Of a stretch of DNA of 64,000 bases, positions 8,107 to 16,973 are shown piece by piece (within the stretch, counting starts at the first letter, position 1; each line of letters begins with the position of its first letter). Source of the DNA: Cupriavidus necator (GTDB taxonomy: Bacteria > Pseudomonadota > Gammaproteobacteria > Burkholderiales > Burkholderiaceae); assembly GCF_013141915.1 (NCBI RefSeq), contig NZ_SROX01000001.1, forward strand, positions 558,001 to 622,000. The letters run 5' to 3'. Both the position numbers and the translations under genes were made by a program. The notes under the pieces are model-generated. The model searched no databases. It had not been told where the DNA came from and saw nothing but the letters and a program-made list of their open reading frames with translations.

Positions 8107-8991
8107 ATGATCCGCTACTTCCAGACCTTCCTGACGGCTGCCGAAACGGGATCGTTTTCCGCCGCGGCGGCGCGGCTGGCATTGACGCAGTCCGCCGTCA
8201 GCACGCAGATCCGGCGCCTGGAAGAGGACCTGGACTGCAGCCTGTTCGAGCGCACCGGCAAGTCGGTCGCGCTCAGCGAAGCCGGCCGCCGGTTGCTGCC
8301 CGAGGCGCGGCGCTTTGTCGAGCTCTATGCCGCCATGAAGGATCGCGCCGGTCCGCACGCCGATGCCGCCCCGGTTGAGCTGGGCGCCGTGTCTACCGTG
8401 CAGGCGACCTTGCTCGCCGAGGCGATGCGGCATTTTCGCCAGCGCTTCCCGGACTCGCACGTCAACGTGGTGCCGGGCATGTCGACCCAGCTTCTGACAC
8501 AGGTCGATGCGCGCGAACTTGACGTAGCCGTGCTGATCCGGCCACGGCTAGGTTTGCCGCCGGACCTGAAGTGGGTGCCATTGGTACGCGAGCGCTTTGT
8601 CGCTATCGTTCCGGCCGGCTCGCCGGCGGAATTGCGCGCCCTGCTAGAAGCGTTGCCGTTCATCCGCTACAACCGTCACAGCACCGGCGGCCAGTTGGTG
8701 GACCGCTACCTGAAGCGGCAACGGCTCTGGGTCAGGGAAGGGATGGAACTGGACGAGCCGGCGGTGATCCTGCAGATGGTGGCGGCGGGCTTGGGCTGCG
8801 CCATCATTCCGGCCGAACTGGTGCCGCTGCGCGAGACCTCCGGCGTGGTGCAGGTGCCGCTGCCGGGCGGGCCGCTCTATCGCGAGGTGGGCGTGCTGGT
8901 GCGTGAATCGGCGTTGCGGCGCGCACCGGTCGCGGCGCTGATCGAGGCCTTCGTGGCCGCCAGCGCGCGCTGGCAGCCGAGCGAGGCATAA
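8107..8991 (+). CDS. LysR-family transcriptional regulator
   Basis: This 294-residue protein has an N-terminal winged helix-turn-helix (about 1-60: FLTAAETGSFSAAAARLALTQSAVSTQIRRLEEDL) and a LysR substrate-binding domain (about 90-290). It is divergent from the VOC gene and reads toward the convergent cupin gene. LysR proteins usually activate the divergent neighbour in response to a small effector, so the VOC gene is the likely target. Confidence 0.88.
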   Translation: MIRYFQTFLTAAETGSFSAAAARLALTQSAVSTQIRRLEEDLDCSLFERTGKSVALSEAGRRLLPEARRFVELYAAMKDRAGPHADAAPVELGAVSTVQATLLAEAMRHFRQRFPDSHVNVVPGMSTQLLTQVDARELDVAVLIRPRLGLPPDLKWVPLVRERFVAIVPAGSPAELRALLEALPFIRYNRHSTGGQLVDRYLKRQRLWVREGMELDEPAVILQMVAAGLGCAIIPAELVPLRETSGVVQVPLPGGPLYREVGVLVRESALRRAPVAALIEAFVAASARWQPSEA

Positions 8992-8998
8992 GCGGGGC

Positions 8999-9334
8999 TC
9001 AGCGGCTGCCGGGCAATACCATCGTCACCAGCACCGAGGCATCGGACACCGCCGTCACGTCGTAGCGCACGCACGGGCCCAGGTAGAGCAGGTCGCCCTG
9101 GTGCAACTGGCGTTCGGTGCCATCTACCCGCACGCGTACCTCGCCCTCCAGGCATTGCACGGTCATGGGGCCATCCACCGCGTGAGGGGGCATATGCTTG
9201 CCGGCTTTCAGCACCAGACGCATCACTTCGAGGGGACCTTCCTTGAACAGCGCCTGGGTGGCGGTCTGGTCCAGCCGCGCGCCCAGTGGCAGCACGCTGG
9301 CGATTTGTCCTGAGGCAAGATGGGGAAGGGACAT
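8999..9334 (-). CDS. Small cupin-domain protein
   Basis: This 111-residue single-domain cupin starts at the ATG at 9334, preceded by GAGGAG. Cupin motif 1 appears as GKHMPPHAVDGPMTVQCLEGEV and motif 2 as GDLLYLGPCVRYDV. The usual second His of motif 1 is not in its normal place, so metal binding is uncertain. It may be a small binding or sensor protein rather than an enzyme. It is convergent with the LysR gene (7-base gap). Confidence 0.75.
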   Translation of the reverse strand: MSLPHLASGQIASVLPLGARLDQTATQALFKEGPLEVMRLVLKAGKHMPPHAVDGPMTVQCLEGEVRVRVDGTERQLHQGDLLYLGPCVRYDVTAVSDASVLVTMVLPGSR

Positions 9335-9458
9335 GCGCGGCTCCTCGCGGTTCTGGTGGGGTGGCTTGTCAGGCGCGCCGGCGGCGGGCGGCGGCACGCC
9401 TTCTCAATCTAGCACCGGAGCGCGCGTATCAATAGCACGCAGCGTGGTGTCGGCGTGA

Positions 9459-9809
9459 TCAGGCCGCGGCCGAAGCGCGCGCGCCGCGATGCGACGGCGC
9501 CGCCGACACACCGCTGCGGTCCATGCCCGCAACTTCCAGGCCGGCGGCGCGGTGGGCGCCGTCGGTGAAGGGGTCACGCCGGTCGTTGACGCGCGCGCCG
9601 TCGGTGAAGGGGTCGCGCTTGCCGTTGACATGCGCGCCTTCGGTGAATGGATCGCGCTTGCCGTTGTGGAGCGCGTAGCCGTAGCGGTAAGCGGCCACGC
9701 CGCGGTCGTTCAGGCCTTGTGCCATGACAGGGGTGGCTGCGCCAATGGCGCCGATGGCTGCGATGGAGAGGGACGTGGCAAGAAGGGCTTTGAGAGCTTT
9801 TTTATGCAT
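9459..9809 (-). CDS. Secreted protein with three 13-residue RDPFTDGA repeats
   Basis: This 116-residue protein has a clear Sec signal peptide (about 1-30, ending PVMAQG). Residues 49-87 are three tandem 13-residue units: NGKRDPFTEGAHV, NGKRDPFTDGARV and NDRRDPFTDGAHR. The C-terminal third is Ala/Ser/Arg-rich and has no domain. It is probably a small periplasmic or exported protein. I know of no defined function. The repeats are also seen at DNA level as a 39-bp period. Confidence 0.7.
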   Translation of the reverse strand: MHKKALKALLATSLSIAAIGAIGAATPVMAQGLNDRGVAAYRYGYALHNGKRDPFTEGAHVNGKRDPFTDGARVNDRRDPFTDGAHRAAGLEVAGMDRSGVSAAPSHRGARASAAA

Positions 9810-9991
9810 GTCTGCTGTTTTTTGAGTAGGAGGACGGCTACCCCGCGAAGGGCCGCGCAGGCATGGCGGGTTTGCCGCCTGCGCCGTCCGGGATGCGCCT
9901 TTTGAGCGGTGCGGCCGCGTTAAAGTCTGCGGGCACGGGACGAAGTGTAGTCATGACGATGTATTCCCGTGATGATTTAACTGGAGATCAT

Positions 9992-11458
9992 TCAGTCGTT
10001 TTTTTCATTTATCGATTCGGGGACGGTGGTCAGATTGCGGGCGGTCTGCCAGCCGCCTCCGAGGGCCAGGAACAAGTTGACCTGCTGCGCGGCAACCTGG
10101 CCGGCCGAGGCCGCCAGTGCAGTCTGCGCAGCGGCGAGGTCGCGCTCGGCATCAAGATGTGCGAGATAGGGCAGGCGCCCCGCCTGCCATAGCCGGCGCT
10201 GCTGTCGCGCGGCTTGCGCGGCACCGTCGCTGGCGGCATGCAGGGCCGCCTGGCGCTCCAGTTCGCGCGTGTATGCCGACAGCGCGGTCTCGGTTTCGTA
10301 CAGCGCGCGCAGCACCACGCCGTCAAAACGCGCCAGCGCGGCATCCGCGGCGGCTTCCTGGGCGTGGATGCGATGCCGTACGCCGTTGGTGGGCCAGGTC
10401 CAGCTCACCAACGGTCCGATGCTCCAGCGCGCCGTGGGCCCGCTGCCAAGATGGCTCAGCACGCCGCTCAGTCCGGCGCTGGCGCCGATGCGGATCGACG
10501 GATACAGGTCTGCCGTAGCCACGCCGATGCGCGCCGTGGCAACGGCGAGCTCGCGTTCCGCCTGACGGACATCGGGCCGGCGCCGTAGCAGCGCGGCGCC
10601 GTCGCCGACCGGCAATGGCGCACGCAGCGTGGGCTCCGCCTCGCATGCCACGTCGGCGTCCGGCAGCGCCGCCGGCGCTTGCCCAAGCAACAGCGCCAGC
10701 CGGTAGCGCGCGGCACTGCGTGCGGCTTGCAGCGGAGGCAGCGTGGCGCGCAGCGCTTCGGTGCGGGCCTGTTCGCGCGCCACCTCGGCGGGCTCGGCGC
10801 GGCCCGTGGCGAGCAGCCGGCGGGTGGTGTCCAGCGTGCGCTGCTGCACGGCCAGCTGTTGGGTGGCGGCGTGCAGGTCGTGGGTGGCGGCGCAACCTTG
10901 GACGTAGGCGCGCACGGTCTGCGCGGCCACCGTGACACGCACCATGTCCAGCGTCGCCGCGCTGGCCTGCGCGCCGGCCAGCGCGGCCTCGTCGGCGCGT
11001 GCCAGCTGGCCGAAGAAGTCGATCAGGTAGGACACGCCAAGGCCGAAGTCGCCCAGGTTGAACACTGGCGGCTGGACCTGTTGCAAGAAGCTCTCGCCCG
11101 ACAGCTGCGCGCGCGACACGCTGGCGCTGGCGCTGCCCTGTGGCAGGTTTTCGGCTTCCACCTCGTGCAGCAGCGCGAGCGCACGGCGCAGGTTGGCCGC
11201 AGCGGCGCGGATATCGGTGTTTGCCGCCAGCGCCCGGACGACAAGCCGGTCGAGCCGCTCGTCTTCATAAAGCCGCCACCAGTCGTCGGGCACCGGTGCG
11301 ATGGCCACGCCCGGCGCGTGCGCACCTTGCAACGAGCCTTTGGCCGCGGGCGCGCGTACCAGCGCATTTTCGGGCACGCGATAATCGGGGCCTACCGTAG
11401 TGCAGGCGCACAGGCAGGCCGCCACGGCGCATGCCAGCCAGACTCTGGAGCGCCTCAT
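9992..11458 (-). CDS. Outer-membrane efflux lipoprotein (NodT/OprM-type)
   Basis: This 488-residue protein is the outer-membrane channel of a tripartite efflux pump. The signal ends in the lipobox LCAC (Cys near residue 19), followed by TTVGPDYRVPE, typical of the NodT family. Two repeated long-helix/beta segments with LYPSIRIGAS and the RRPDVRQAERELA motif mark the TolC/OprM fold. The start overlaps the end of the membrane-fusion gene by four bases (ATGA), so it is translationally coupled and last in the operon. Confidence 0.9.
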   Translation of the reverse strand: MRRSRVWLACAVAACLCACTTVGPDYRVPENALVRAPAAKGSLQGAHAPGVAIAPVPDDWWRLYEDERLDRLVVRALAANTDIRAAAANLRRALALLHEVEAENLPQGSASASVSRAQLSGESFLQQVQPPVFNLGDFGLGVSYLIDFFGQLARADEAALAGAQASAATLDMVRVTVAAQTVRAYVQGCAATHDLHAATQQLAVQQRTLDTTRRLLATGRAEPAEVAREQARTEALRATLPPLQAARSAARYRLALLLGQAPAALPDADVACEAEPTLRAPLPVGDGAALLRRRPDVRQAERELAVATARIGVATADLYPSIRIGASAGLSGVLSHLGSGPTARWSIGPLVSWTWPTNGVRHRIHAQEAAADAALARFDGVVLRALYETETALSAYTRELERQAALHAASDGAAQAARQQRRLWQAGRLPYLAHLDAERDLAAAQTALAASAGQVAAQQVNLFLALGGGWQTARNLTTVPESINEKND

Positions 11459-12357
11459 GATCTCGGCCCCGCGCCATCGCCAGCGCCGGGCCCCGGTTCG
11501 CGAACCCTCACCGTGGCGGTGCGGCCCGACACCAGCCGCACGTCGGCAGGCACGTTCTCCAGCACGATACGCACTGGCACACGCTGCGCCAGCCGCACCC
11601 AGTTGAAGGTGGGGTTGACGTTGGGCAGCAGGTTGGAACCCGCGCTGCGGTCCCGGTCCTCGATGCCGGCGGCGATGCTTTGCACATGGCCGCGCAGATG
11701 CCGGGGCTCGCCCATGATATGCACGTCCACCGGGCTGCCGATGCGGATGCGGTGCAGCCTGGTTTCTTCGAAATACCCTTCCACATGGAAGGAGCCGGCG
11801 TCGACCATCGACAGCACCGGTCGGCCGGTGGACACGTAGTCGCCCAGGCGCGGCAGCCGGTCGTTGAGGTAGCCCGCCACCGGGCTGCGCACGCTGGTGC
11901 GTTGCAGGTTCAGCCGGGCCAGCCGCACCGCCGCTTCGGCCTGCGCTAACGCGGCCTGGCCTTGCTCGACGCGCGCGTGGCCTTGCTCGGCGACTTCGGC
12001 CGAGACCACGCCGTCCAGGTTGCGGTTGCGCGCGGCTTCGCGCCTTGCCTGCGCCAGCGCGGCACGCTGGGTCGCAAGCGCGGCCAGTGCCTGCTCCAGC
12101 GCAAGCGCGTAGCGGTCGCGGTCGATCTCGAACAGGACCTCGCCTGGCCGGACGTATTGGTTGTCGCGCACCAGCACGCGCGTCACCAGTCCCGAAACAT
12201 CGGGCGCTACCTGGACGATGTCGGCACGCACGTGGCCGTCGCGCGTCCAGGGTGCAGCGGTGTAGTAGTCCCACAGGTGGCGCAGCACCAGCAGCGCGGC
12301 GATCGCGGCCAACAGCGTCGGCAGCACGGGAAGCAAGGGGCGGAGTCGGAAGGTCAT
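11455..12357 (-). CDS. Membrane-fusion (HlyD/AaeA-type) efflux subunit
   Basis: This 300-residue protein has one N-terminal transmembrane anchor (about 7-28). A biotinyl-lipoyl-like half follows (VAPDVSGLVTRVLVRDNQYVRPGEVLFEID), then a helical hairpin (about 85-140), the second lipoyl half (VRSPVAGYLNDRLPRLGDYV) and a beta-barrel domain. This matches the periplasmic adaptor AaeA of aromatic-acid efflux pumps. It overlaps the DUF1656 gene and the outer-membrane gene by four bases each, so the three are one translational unit. Confidence 0.9.
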   Translation of the reverse strand: MTFRLRPLLPVLPTLLAAIAALLVLRHLWDYYTAAPWTRDGHVRADIVQVAPDVSGLVTRVLVRDNQYVRPGEVLFEIDRDRYALALEQALAALATQRAALAQARREAARNRNLDGVVSAEVAEQGHARVEQGQAALAQAEAAVRLARLNLQRTSVRSPVAGYLNDRLPRLGDYVSTGRPVLSMVDAGSFHVEGYFEETRLHRIRIGSPVDVHIMGEPRHLRGHVQSIAAGIEDRDRSAGSNLLPNVNPTFNWVRLAQRVPVRIVLENVPADVRLVSGRTATVRVREPGPGAGDGAGPRS

Positions 12358-12572
12358 GAGGGCAGTCCGGGCACCACGGCGCATACGGCGGCCACGACGC
12401 CCAGGACGATCACATAGAGGGAAAGGTTGAACAGCGAGCGGTGCCAGATATGCCGGTAGCAACCCAGTGCGGCCAGCACCATGCGGAGCGCCGTGGCAGC
12501 GGCAAAGGCCAGCACCGCCAGCACCAGCACGCCGGGCACGAAGACGCCGTAGAGGTCGATTTCACTAAGCAT
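12354..12572 (-). CDS. DUF1656 (AaeX-like) small membrane protein
   Basis: This 72-residue protein has two transmembrane segments. It begins MLSEIDLYGVFVPG, the hallmark of the DUF1656/AaeX family that sits between FUSC-type efflux proteins and their adaptors. Its role in the pump is not defined. It overlaps the adaptor gene by four bases and starts 27 bases after the FUSC gene ends. Confidence 0.88.
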   Translation of the reverse strand: MLSEIDLYGVFVPGVLVLAVLAFAAATALRMVLAALGCYRHIWHRSLFNLSLYVIVLGVVAAVCAVVPGLPS

Positions 12573-12598
12573 GGGGCGGCAGCGGGGACGATTGGAGA

Positions 12599-14590
12599 TC
12601 AGCGGGACGGGGTCATGACCGGGCCGGGAAGCAACGTGACCTGCAGCACCACCAGCGCGCCAAGCGTGCCGCGCTGGCCAGAACGGCCGCTGGCCGCCAC
12701 CGCGGCCATGGCCTCGCCCACGGCGGTGGCCAGCCCCGCTGGCACCGGTACGCGATGGCCCGCGCGCAGTTGCGCGCGGAAATGCCGCGCCACCGCGGCC
12801 AGCACGCGGCGCACCGGCTTGCGCGCCGCCGGCGGCAGGTCCGGCAACGCCTGGTGCAGCGCCAGCGCGCTATAGCCGACCTGCAGCGCATGGAAACCGT
12901 CCGAAGACAAGGGATCGTCGGCGGCGCCCAGGCGCGGCACCAGCTGGCCCAGTCGGTCCAGCATGCGCGCGCCCAGCCGGGCATCGCCATCGGCGGCGTG
13001 CAGCGTGGCGGCCTGCGCCAGGTCGTGCCAGCTGGCGCGTACCAGCCGGCGTGCCGCCGCGCGCGCGCCGAACGGGCGTGCCGCCACCGACCACAGCGGC
13101 GCGAACACCATGGCCGCGGCGCTGGCCAGGCAGGTATTGAAGATGGCAAGGAAATCCGCGTCGAACACCGCCTGCACGTTGGCGAACGCCGCGGTGTTGA
13201 CCGACAGCAGCATCGCGATCAGCTGGAACCCCGGCCGCGCAATGAGCAGACCGATGCCAAGATAGGGCAGGGCCAGCAGCGCGGCCAGCGCTTCAAAGGT
13301 GTGCGCATGCGGCACCACCAGGAACAGGTAGCCGGACGAGATCAACAGGCAGATCGCGCTCCAGCGCACGAAGGTGCCGGCGATGCGGCGCGGCTCGTCG
13401 ATGGCGGCAAAGAAGCAGCAGGCGATCGACGCCACTGCGACCGCGCCGGCGCCGTCCTCCCAGCCCGAATAGATCCACAGCAGCCCCGCGCAGAACACCG
13501 CGAGTCCGCTGGACACGGCGCCGAACAGCAGCATGCCGTGGTCATGGTGATGGCCGGCAACTTCTTGCGCGGCTCCGCCGGGTGCCGGCGGCGTGCCGGC
13601 CCGAGCGCCGCCGATGCCTTGCTGCAGGGCGCGGCATTCGCCGTACAGCGCGCACACGCGCTGCAGCTGGTCGGCCGCCGTGGCCGCTAGACCGTCGTGC
13701 CAGCCGCTCGCGTCGGGGCGGAACGGAAGCCGCCAGCCCGCCGGCGCCGCCGGCGGCGCCGCGGCGGCATCGCCCGCGAGCCACGCGGCCGTTGCCGCCA
13801 GCGCCCGGCGCAGGTCTGGCGGGATGCCGCCGGCCTGGCAGCGCAGGGCCTGCAGCACGCTGTCCAGCGACGACAGCAGCGGCATCAGCATGGTCATGCG
13901 CTGGCGCAGCGCGCGCGCATGGCGCAACGTGTGGCTGCCCTCGGTGTCATAGGCCAGCTGGCTGATCAGCTGGTCCAGCTGCAGGATGTCGGCGGCGAGC
14001 CGGTGGCGGCTGTGCCCGGCGCGGGGACTGCCGCCGAGGAGGTCCGTGGCCCACGCCGCCGCGTCGGCAAGCCAGGTGGCGGCACGCGCGCGCAGCGCCG
14101 GGGCGACCTTGGCCGGAAACACCACCGCGCCCACCAGCGCGGCGCAGACGATGCCGATCACGATCTCCTCGATGCGTGCCACGGCGATATCGAAGACCTG
14201 CGCCGGCTGGCTGACCGCGGGCAAGGCCACGATCGGCAGCGTGTAGGCCGCCAGCAGGAACACATAGCTGCGCGGCGTGCGCTGCAGCAGCGACAGGTAC
14301 ACCAGCACGCTGATCCACAGCGCGATCGCGCCCATCAGCACCATCGGCATGTTGACCAGTTGCGGCACCGTCGCCACCGCGGCGGCCGCGCCCAGCACCG
14401 TGCCGGCCACGCGATATGCCGCCTTGGAGCGGGTCGCGCCGGTCAGCGGATGCGAGACGAAATACACCGTCGCCATGGCCCAGTACGGCCGCGCGAGGCC
14501 CAGCGCCAGCGCGATGTACAGCGCCAGCATCGCGGCGGCGAATGCCTTCAGCGAGAACAGCCACTGTCGTGCATTTGGCCAGCTAGCCAT
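12599..14590 (-). CDS. FUSC-family inner-membrane efflux protein (AaeB-like)
   Basis: This 663-residue protein has two blocks of about five to six transmembrane helices (about residues 14-160 and 350-490), each followed by a cytoplasmic domain, the layout of AaeB/FUSC proteins. Motifs such as PYWAMATVYFVSHP and RVAGTVLGAAAAV are characteristic. It is the inner-membrane component of the pump, which by AaeAB analogy would export hydroxylated aromatic carboxylic acids. It is first in the four-gene minus-strand operon and is divergent from the LysR gene at 14796. Confidence 0.9.
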   Translation of the reverse strand: MASWPNARQWLFSLKAFAAAMLALYIALALGLARPYWAMATVYFVSHPLTGATRSKAAYRVAGTVLGAAAAVATVPQLVNMPMVLMGAIALWISVLVYLSLLQRTPRSYVFLLAAYTLPIVALPAVSQPAQVFDIAVARIEEIVIGIVCAALVGAVVFPAKVAPALRARAATWLADAAAWATDLLGGSPRAGHSRHRLAADILQLDQLISQLAYDTEGSHTLRHARALRQRMTMLMPLLSSLDSVLQALRCQAGGIPPDLRRALAATAAWLAGDAAAAPPAAPAGWRLPFRPDASGWHDGLAATAADQLQRVCALYGECRALQQGIGGARAGTPPAPGGAAQEVAGHHHDHGMLLFGAVSSGLAVFCAGLLWIYSGWEDGAGAVAVASIACCFFAAIDEPRRIAGTFVRWSAICLLISSGYLFLVVPHAHTFEALAALLALPYLGIGLLIARPGFQLIAMLLSVNTAAFANVQAVFDADFLAIFNTCLASAAAMVFAPLWSVAARPFGARAAARRLVRASWHDLAQAATLHAADGDARLGARMLDRLGQLVPRLGAADDPLSSDGFHALQVGYSALALHQALPDLPPAARKPVRRVLAAVARHFRAQLRAGHRVPVPAGLATAVGEAMAAVAASGRSGQRGTLGALVVLQVTLLPGPVMTPSR

Positions 14591-14700
14591 GGGGCGGGTC
14601 TTGAAGGGAAGTTGGGGGCGGCCTGCCGCGCCGCCGCTGCGCGCTTCATCGAAGGCCGGGCGGGGCGATGCGTGGAAGCGAAGTGTAGCGGCACCTTTCG

Positions 14701-14749
14701 CATTCCATTCATGATTTAATATTGGCCTTCACATTCCATTTATTCATGG
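14701..14749. promoter_or_regulatory. Repeated AT-rich element in the efflux/LysR divergent region
   Basis: CATTCCATTCATGA (14701-14714) recurs as CATTCCATTTATTCATGG (14732-14749) in an otherwise GC-rich region, midway between the FUSC start and the LysR start. The 31-base offset is about three helical turns. This suits a LysR recognition site plus activation site, but the assignment is by position only. Confidence 0.4.
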
Positions 14750-14795
14750 AGGACGGCGCCGGCCGAGCAGCCGGGCAGCCGCCTTCCACGCCACC

Positions 14796-15701
14796 ATGCC
14801 CATCGATATCCGCGCGCTGCGCTATTTCGTCGAGACTGCCCGGCTGCGCAGCTTCACCCAGGCCGCTTCTTCGCTGTTCGTGACCCAGTCGACCATCAGC
14901 AAGATGGTCAGGCAGCTCGAGGACGAGGTCGGCCAGCCGCTGCTGATCCGCGAAGGCAAGAGCGTGCGCCTGACCGACGTGGGCCGCGTGGTGTACGAGC
15001 GCGGCCAGGAGGCGCTGGGGGTAGTCCACCGGCTGACGCTGGAGGTATCCGACCTGTCCTCGCTCGGGCGCGGGCAGTTGACGGTCGGCATCCCGCCGAT
15101 GGTCAACCTGTTCTTCTCGCCAGCGGTCAGCGCGTTCCGTCAGCGCTATCCCAACTTGTCATTGACGCTGGACGAGCACGGCGGGCAGGTGGTGGAACAA
15201 CTGGTGGCCAGCGGCGAGCTGGAGGTCGGTGCCACCGTGCTGCCGGGGGACAGCGGCCTGGCGCTGGAAACACGCCAGTTCGGCCGCCATCCGATCTGGG
15301 CGGTGGGTCCGCGCAAGGCGGCCTGGGCGCGCGGGCGCACGGTATCGCTGGCGGCGCTGCGCGACGAGCCGCTGGTGATGCTGACCGAAGATTTCTCGCT
15401 CACTCGCAAGCTGCGTCAGGCGTTCCTGGAAGCCCGCATCGAACCGAAGGTGGTGGCGCGCAGCGGGCACTGGGATTTCCTGGCGTCGATGGCGGCGGCG
15501 GGGCTGGGCACCACCTTCCTGCCGCAGCCGCTGGCCGAGCGCTTGCAGGCGCAGGACACGCTGGCCATGGCGCGCCTCACCGAACCCGCCGTGGACTGGA
15601 CCATGGCCCATATCTGGTCGCCGGGGCGCTACCTGTCGCATGCGGCCCGGGCCTGGCTGGCGGTCTGCGACGAGATGCTGGGGGACGGGCGGGGGGCTTG
15701 A
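14796..15701 (+). CDS. LysR-family regulator of the efflux operon (AaeR-like)
   Basis: This 301-residue protein has a standard LysR helix-turn-helix (about 5-65: LRYFVETARLRSFTQAASSLFVTQSTISKMVRQLEDEVG) and substrate-binding domain (about 92-295). It is divergent from the FUSC/DUF1656/adaptor/channel operon, as aaeR is from aaeXAB, so it very likely controls the pump in response to an aromatic acid. No other target is apparent. Confidence 0.88.
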   Translation: MPIDIRALRYFVETARLRSFTQAASSLFVTQSTISKMVRQLEDEVGQPLLIREGKSVRLTDVGRVVYERGQEALGVVHRLTLEVSDLSSLGRGQLTVGIPPMVNLFFSPAVSAFRQRYPNLSLTLDEHGGQVVEQLVASGELEVGATVLPGDSGLALETRQFGRHPIWAVGPRKAAWARGRTVSLAALRDEPLVMLTEDFSLTRKLRQAFLEARIEPKVVARSGHWDFLASMAAAGLGTTFLPQPLAERLQAQDTLAMARLTEPAVDWTMAHIWSPGRYLSHAARAWLAVCDEMLGDGRGA

Positions 15702-15720
15702 GGCGTCGAGGTCCGCCGAC

Positions 15721-16284
15721 TCACCTGCGGTGGCACTGGTCAGGCGGGATATCAAGCAGGACCAGCTGCTTTTGTCCGGCCACATAGTGATAGCGCAGCC
15801 TGACGCCCAGCTTGCCCAGCACCGGCACATCCGGATTGCGGCAGATGCCGCGCTCCAGGATCGGCTTGGCCGCGGCCATGAACTCACGGGTATCGTCGCG
15901 GGTTGCGTCCACGCCGGAGACCTTCAGGTGGAACTCGACGATCTTGCCTGGCCGCGCCACGCAGCCGTCAAAGCGGGTGGTGTCGTCGAGGTCGACCGGG
16001 CCCGCGCGCATCAGCTCCTGGCAGGCCAGGCGCAGTTCCCGGTCGGCATCGCCGGTGGTCAGCCGCGTAACGCCCGTCATGCCGGTAGGCTTGCCGCGCA
16101 CCGTGCCCAGCAACAGTGTGGCGAGGCCTGATAACGGCGGCGGCGTGGCCACGGTGGCGGCCAGCGTGGCGGGAACGGCAAGTGTCGTGGCCAGCAACGA
16201 CAGGCTCAGTTGCGCGGCAGCGCTGCGCCAGCGACGGTGATCATGGGTGGGGCAAGTGTGGACGGCGGCGGGGTCAGGGGGCAT
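15721..16284 (-). CDS. Hypothetical exported protein
   Basis: This protein has 187 residues from the first ATG. The region about 22-43 (AAAQLSLSLLATTLAVPATLA) looks like a signal peptide, so the true start may be somewhat later. The mature part has an even number of Cys (LACQEL, FDGCVARPGK, GICRNPD, DQCHRR), which suggests disulfides in the periplasm. The layout RFDGCVARPGKIVEFHLKVSGVDATRDDTREFMAAAKPILERGICRNPD is unfamiliar to me as a named family. It is convergent with the LysR gene. Confidence 0.65.
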   Translation of the reverse strand: MPPDPAAVHTCPTHDHRRWRSAAAQLSLSLLATTLAVPATLAATVATPPPLSGLATLLLGTVRGKPTGMTGVTRLTTGDADRELRLACQELMRAGPVDLDDTTRFDGCVARPGKIVEFHLKVSGVDATRDDTREFMAAAKPILERGICRNPDVPVLGKLGVRLRYHYVAGQKQLVLLDIPPDQCHRR

Positions 16285-16463
16285 GAGGCAAACGGAACGG
16301 GGGGCGGCGGGTGCGCTGCTACTTTAGCCCTGTGTCGTTGCGGCCGTTGTCAGGCTTTGTCCTACGCCGCAACGGCGCGCTTGCCGTGCCGGCCCTGGCA
16401 TGTCAGGGGGTAGAATCACGCGCGATCGCCCTTCGTTACGCTCATTCGCCGCGCCCCATCGCC

Positions 16464-16970
16464 ATGCCGCTGCAAATCCGCCCCGAACTGCCCACCGACG
16501 CCGACGCCATCGCCCGCCTGACCACTGCCGCGTTTCTGAATGCGTCGCACGCCAGCCACACCGAGGCGTATATCGTCAATGCGCTGCGCCGGGCAGGCCA
16601 GTTGACGGTGTCGCTGGTGGCGCAGGACGGCGCTACGCTGGTCGGGCACGTTGCCGTCTCGCCGGTAGCGATCTCGTCGGGCGCGGCGGGATGGCACGGG
16701 CTGGGGCCGCTCTCGGTGGTGCCGCCGCGGCAGGGCCGGGGCATTGGCGCGCAACTGATGCGCGCGGCGCTGGACGCATTGCGCCGCCAGGGCGCGGCCG
16801 GCTGCGTGGTGCTGGGCGAGCCGGCCTACTACGGACGCTTCGGTTTTGCCGCGCGCCCTGGCCTGGTCCTGCCGGGCGTGCCGCCGGAGTATTTCCAGGC
16901 GCTGGCATTCGATGGCGCGTGTCCGGCCGGAACGGTCAGATACCACGACGCCTTCAATGCGACGAGCTGA
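16464..16970 (+). CDS. GNAT-family N-acetyltransferase (YhbS-type)
   Basis: This 168-residue protein starts at the ATG at 16464 (MPLQIRPELPTDADAIARL). The acetyl-CoA-binding motif is visible as LSVVPPRQGRGIGAQLMRAAL (about 82-102), followed by VVLGEPAYYGRFGFAARPG, characteristic of YhbS-like acetyltransferases. The substrate is unknown. The gene is convergent with the P450 gene (3-base gap) and has its own promoter region. Confidence 0.85.
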   Translation: MPLQIRPELPTDADAIARLTTAAFLNASHASHTEAYIVNALRRAGQLTVSLVAQDGATLVGHVAVSPVAISSGAAGWHGLGPLSVVPPRQGRGIGAQLMRAALDALRRQGAAGCVVLGEPAYYGRFGFAARPGLVLPGVPPEYFQALAFDGACPAGTVRYHDAFNATS

Positions 16971-16973
16971 CGC

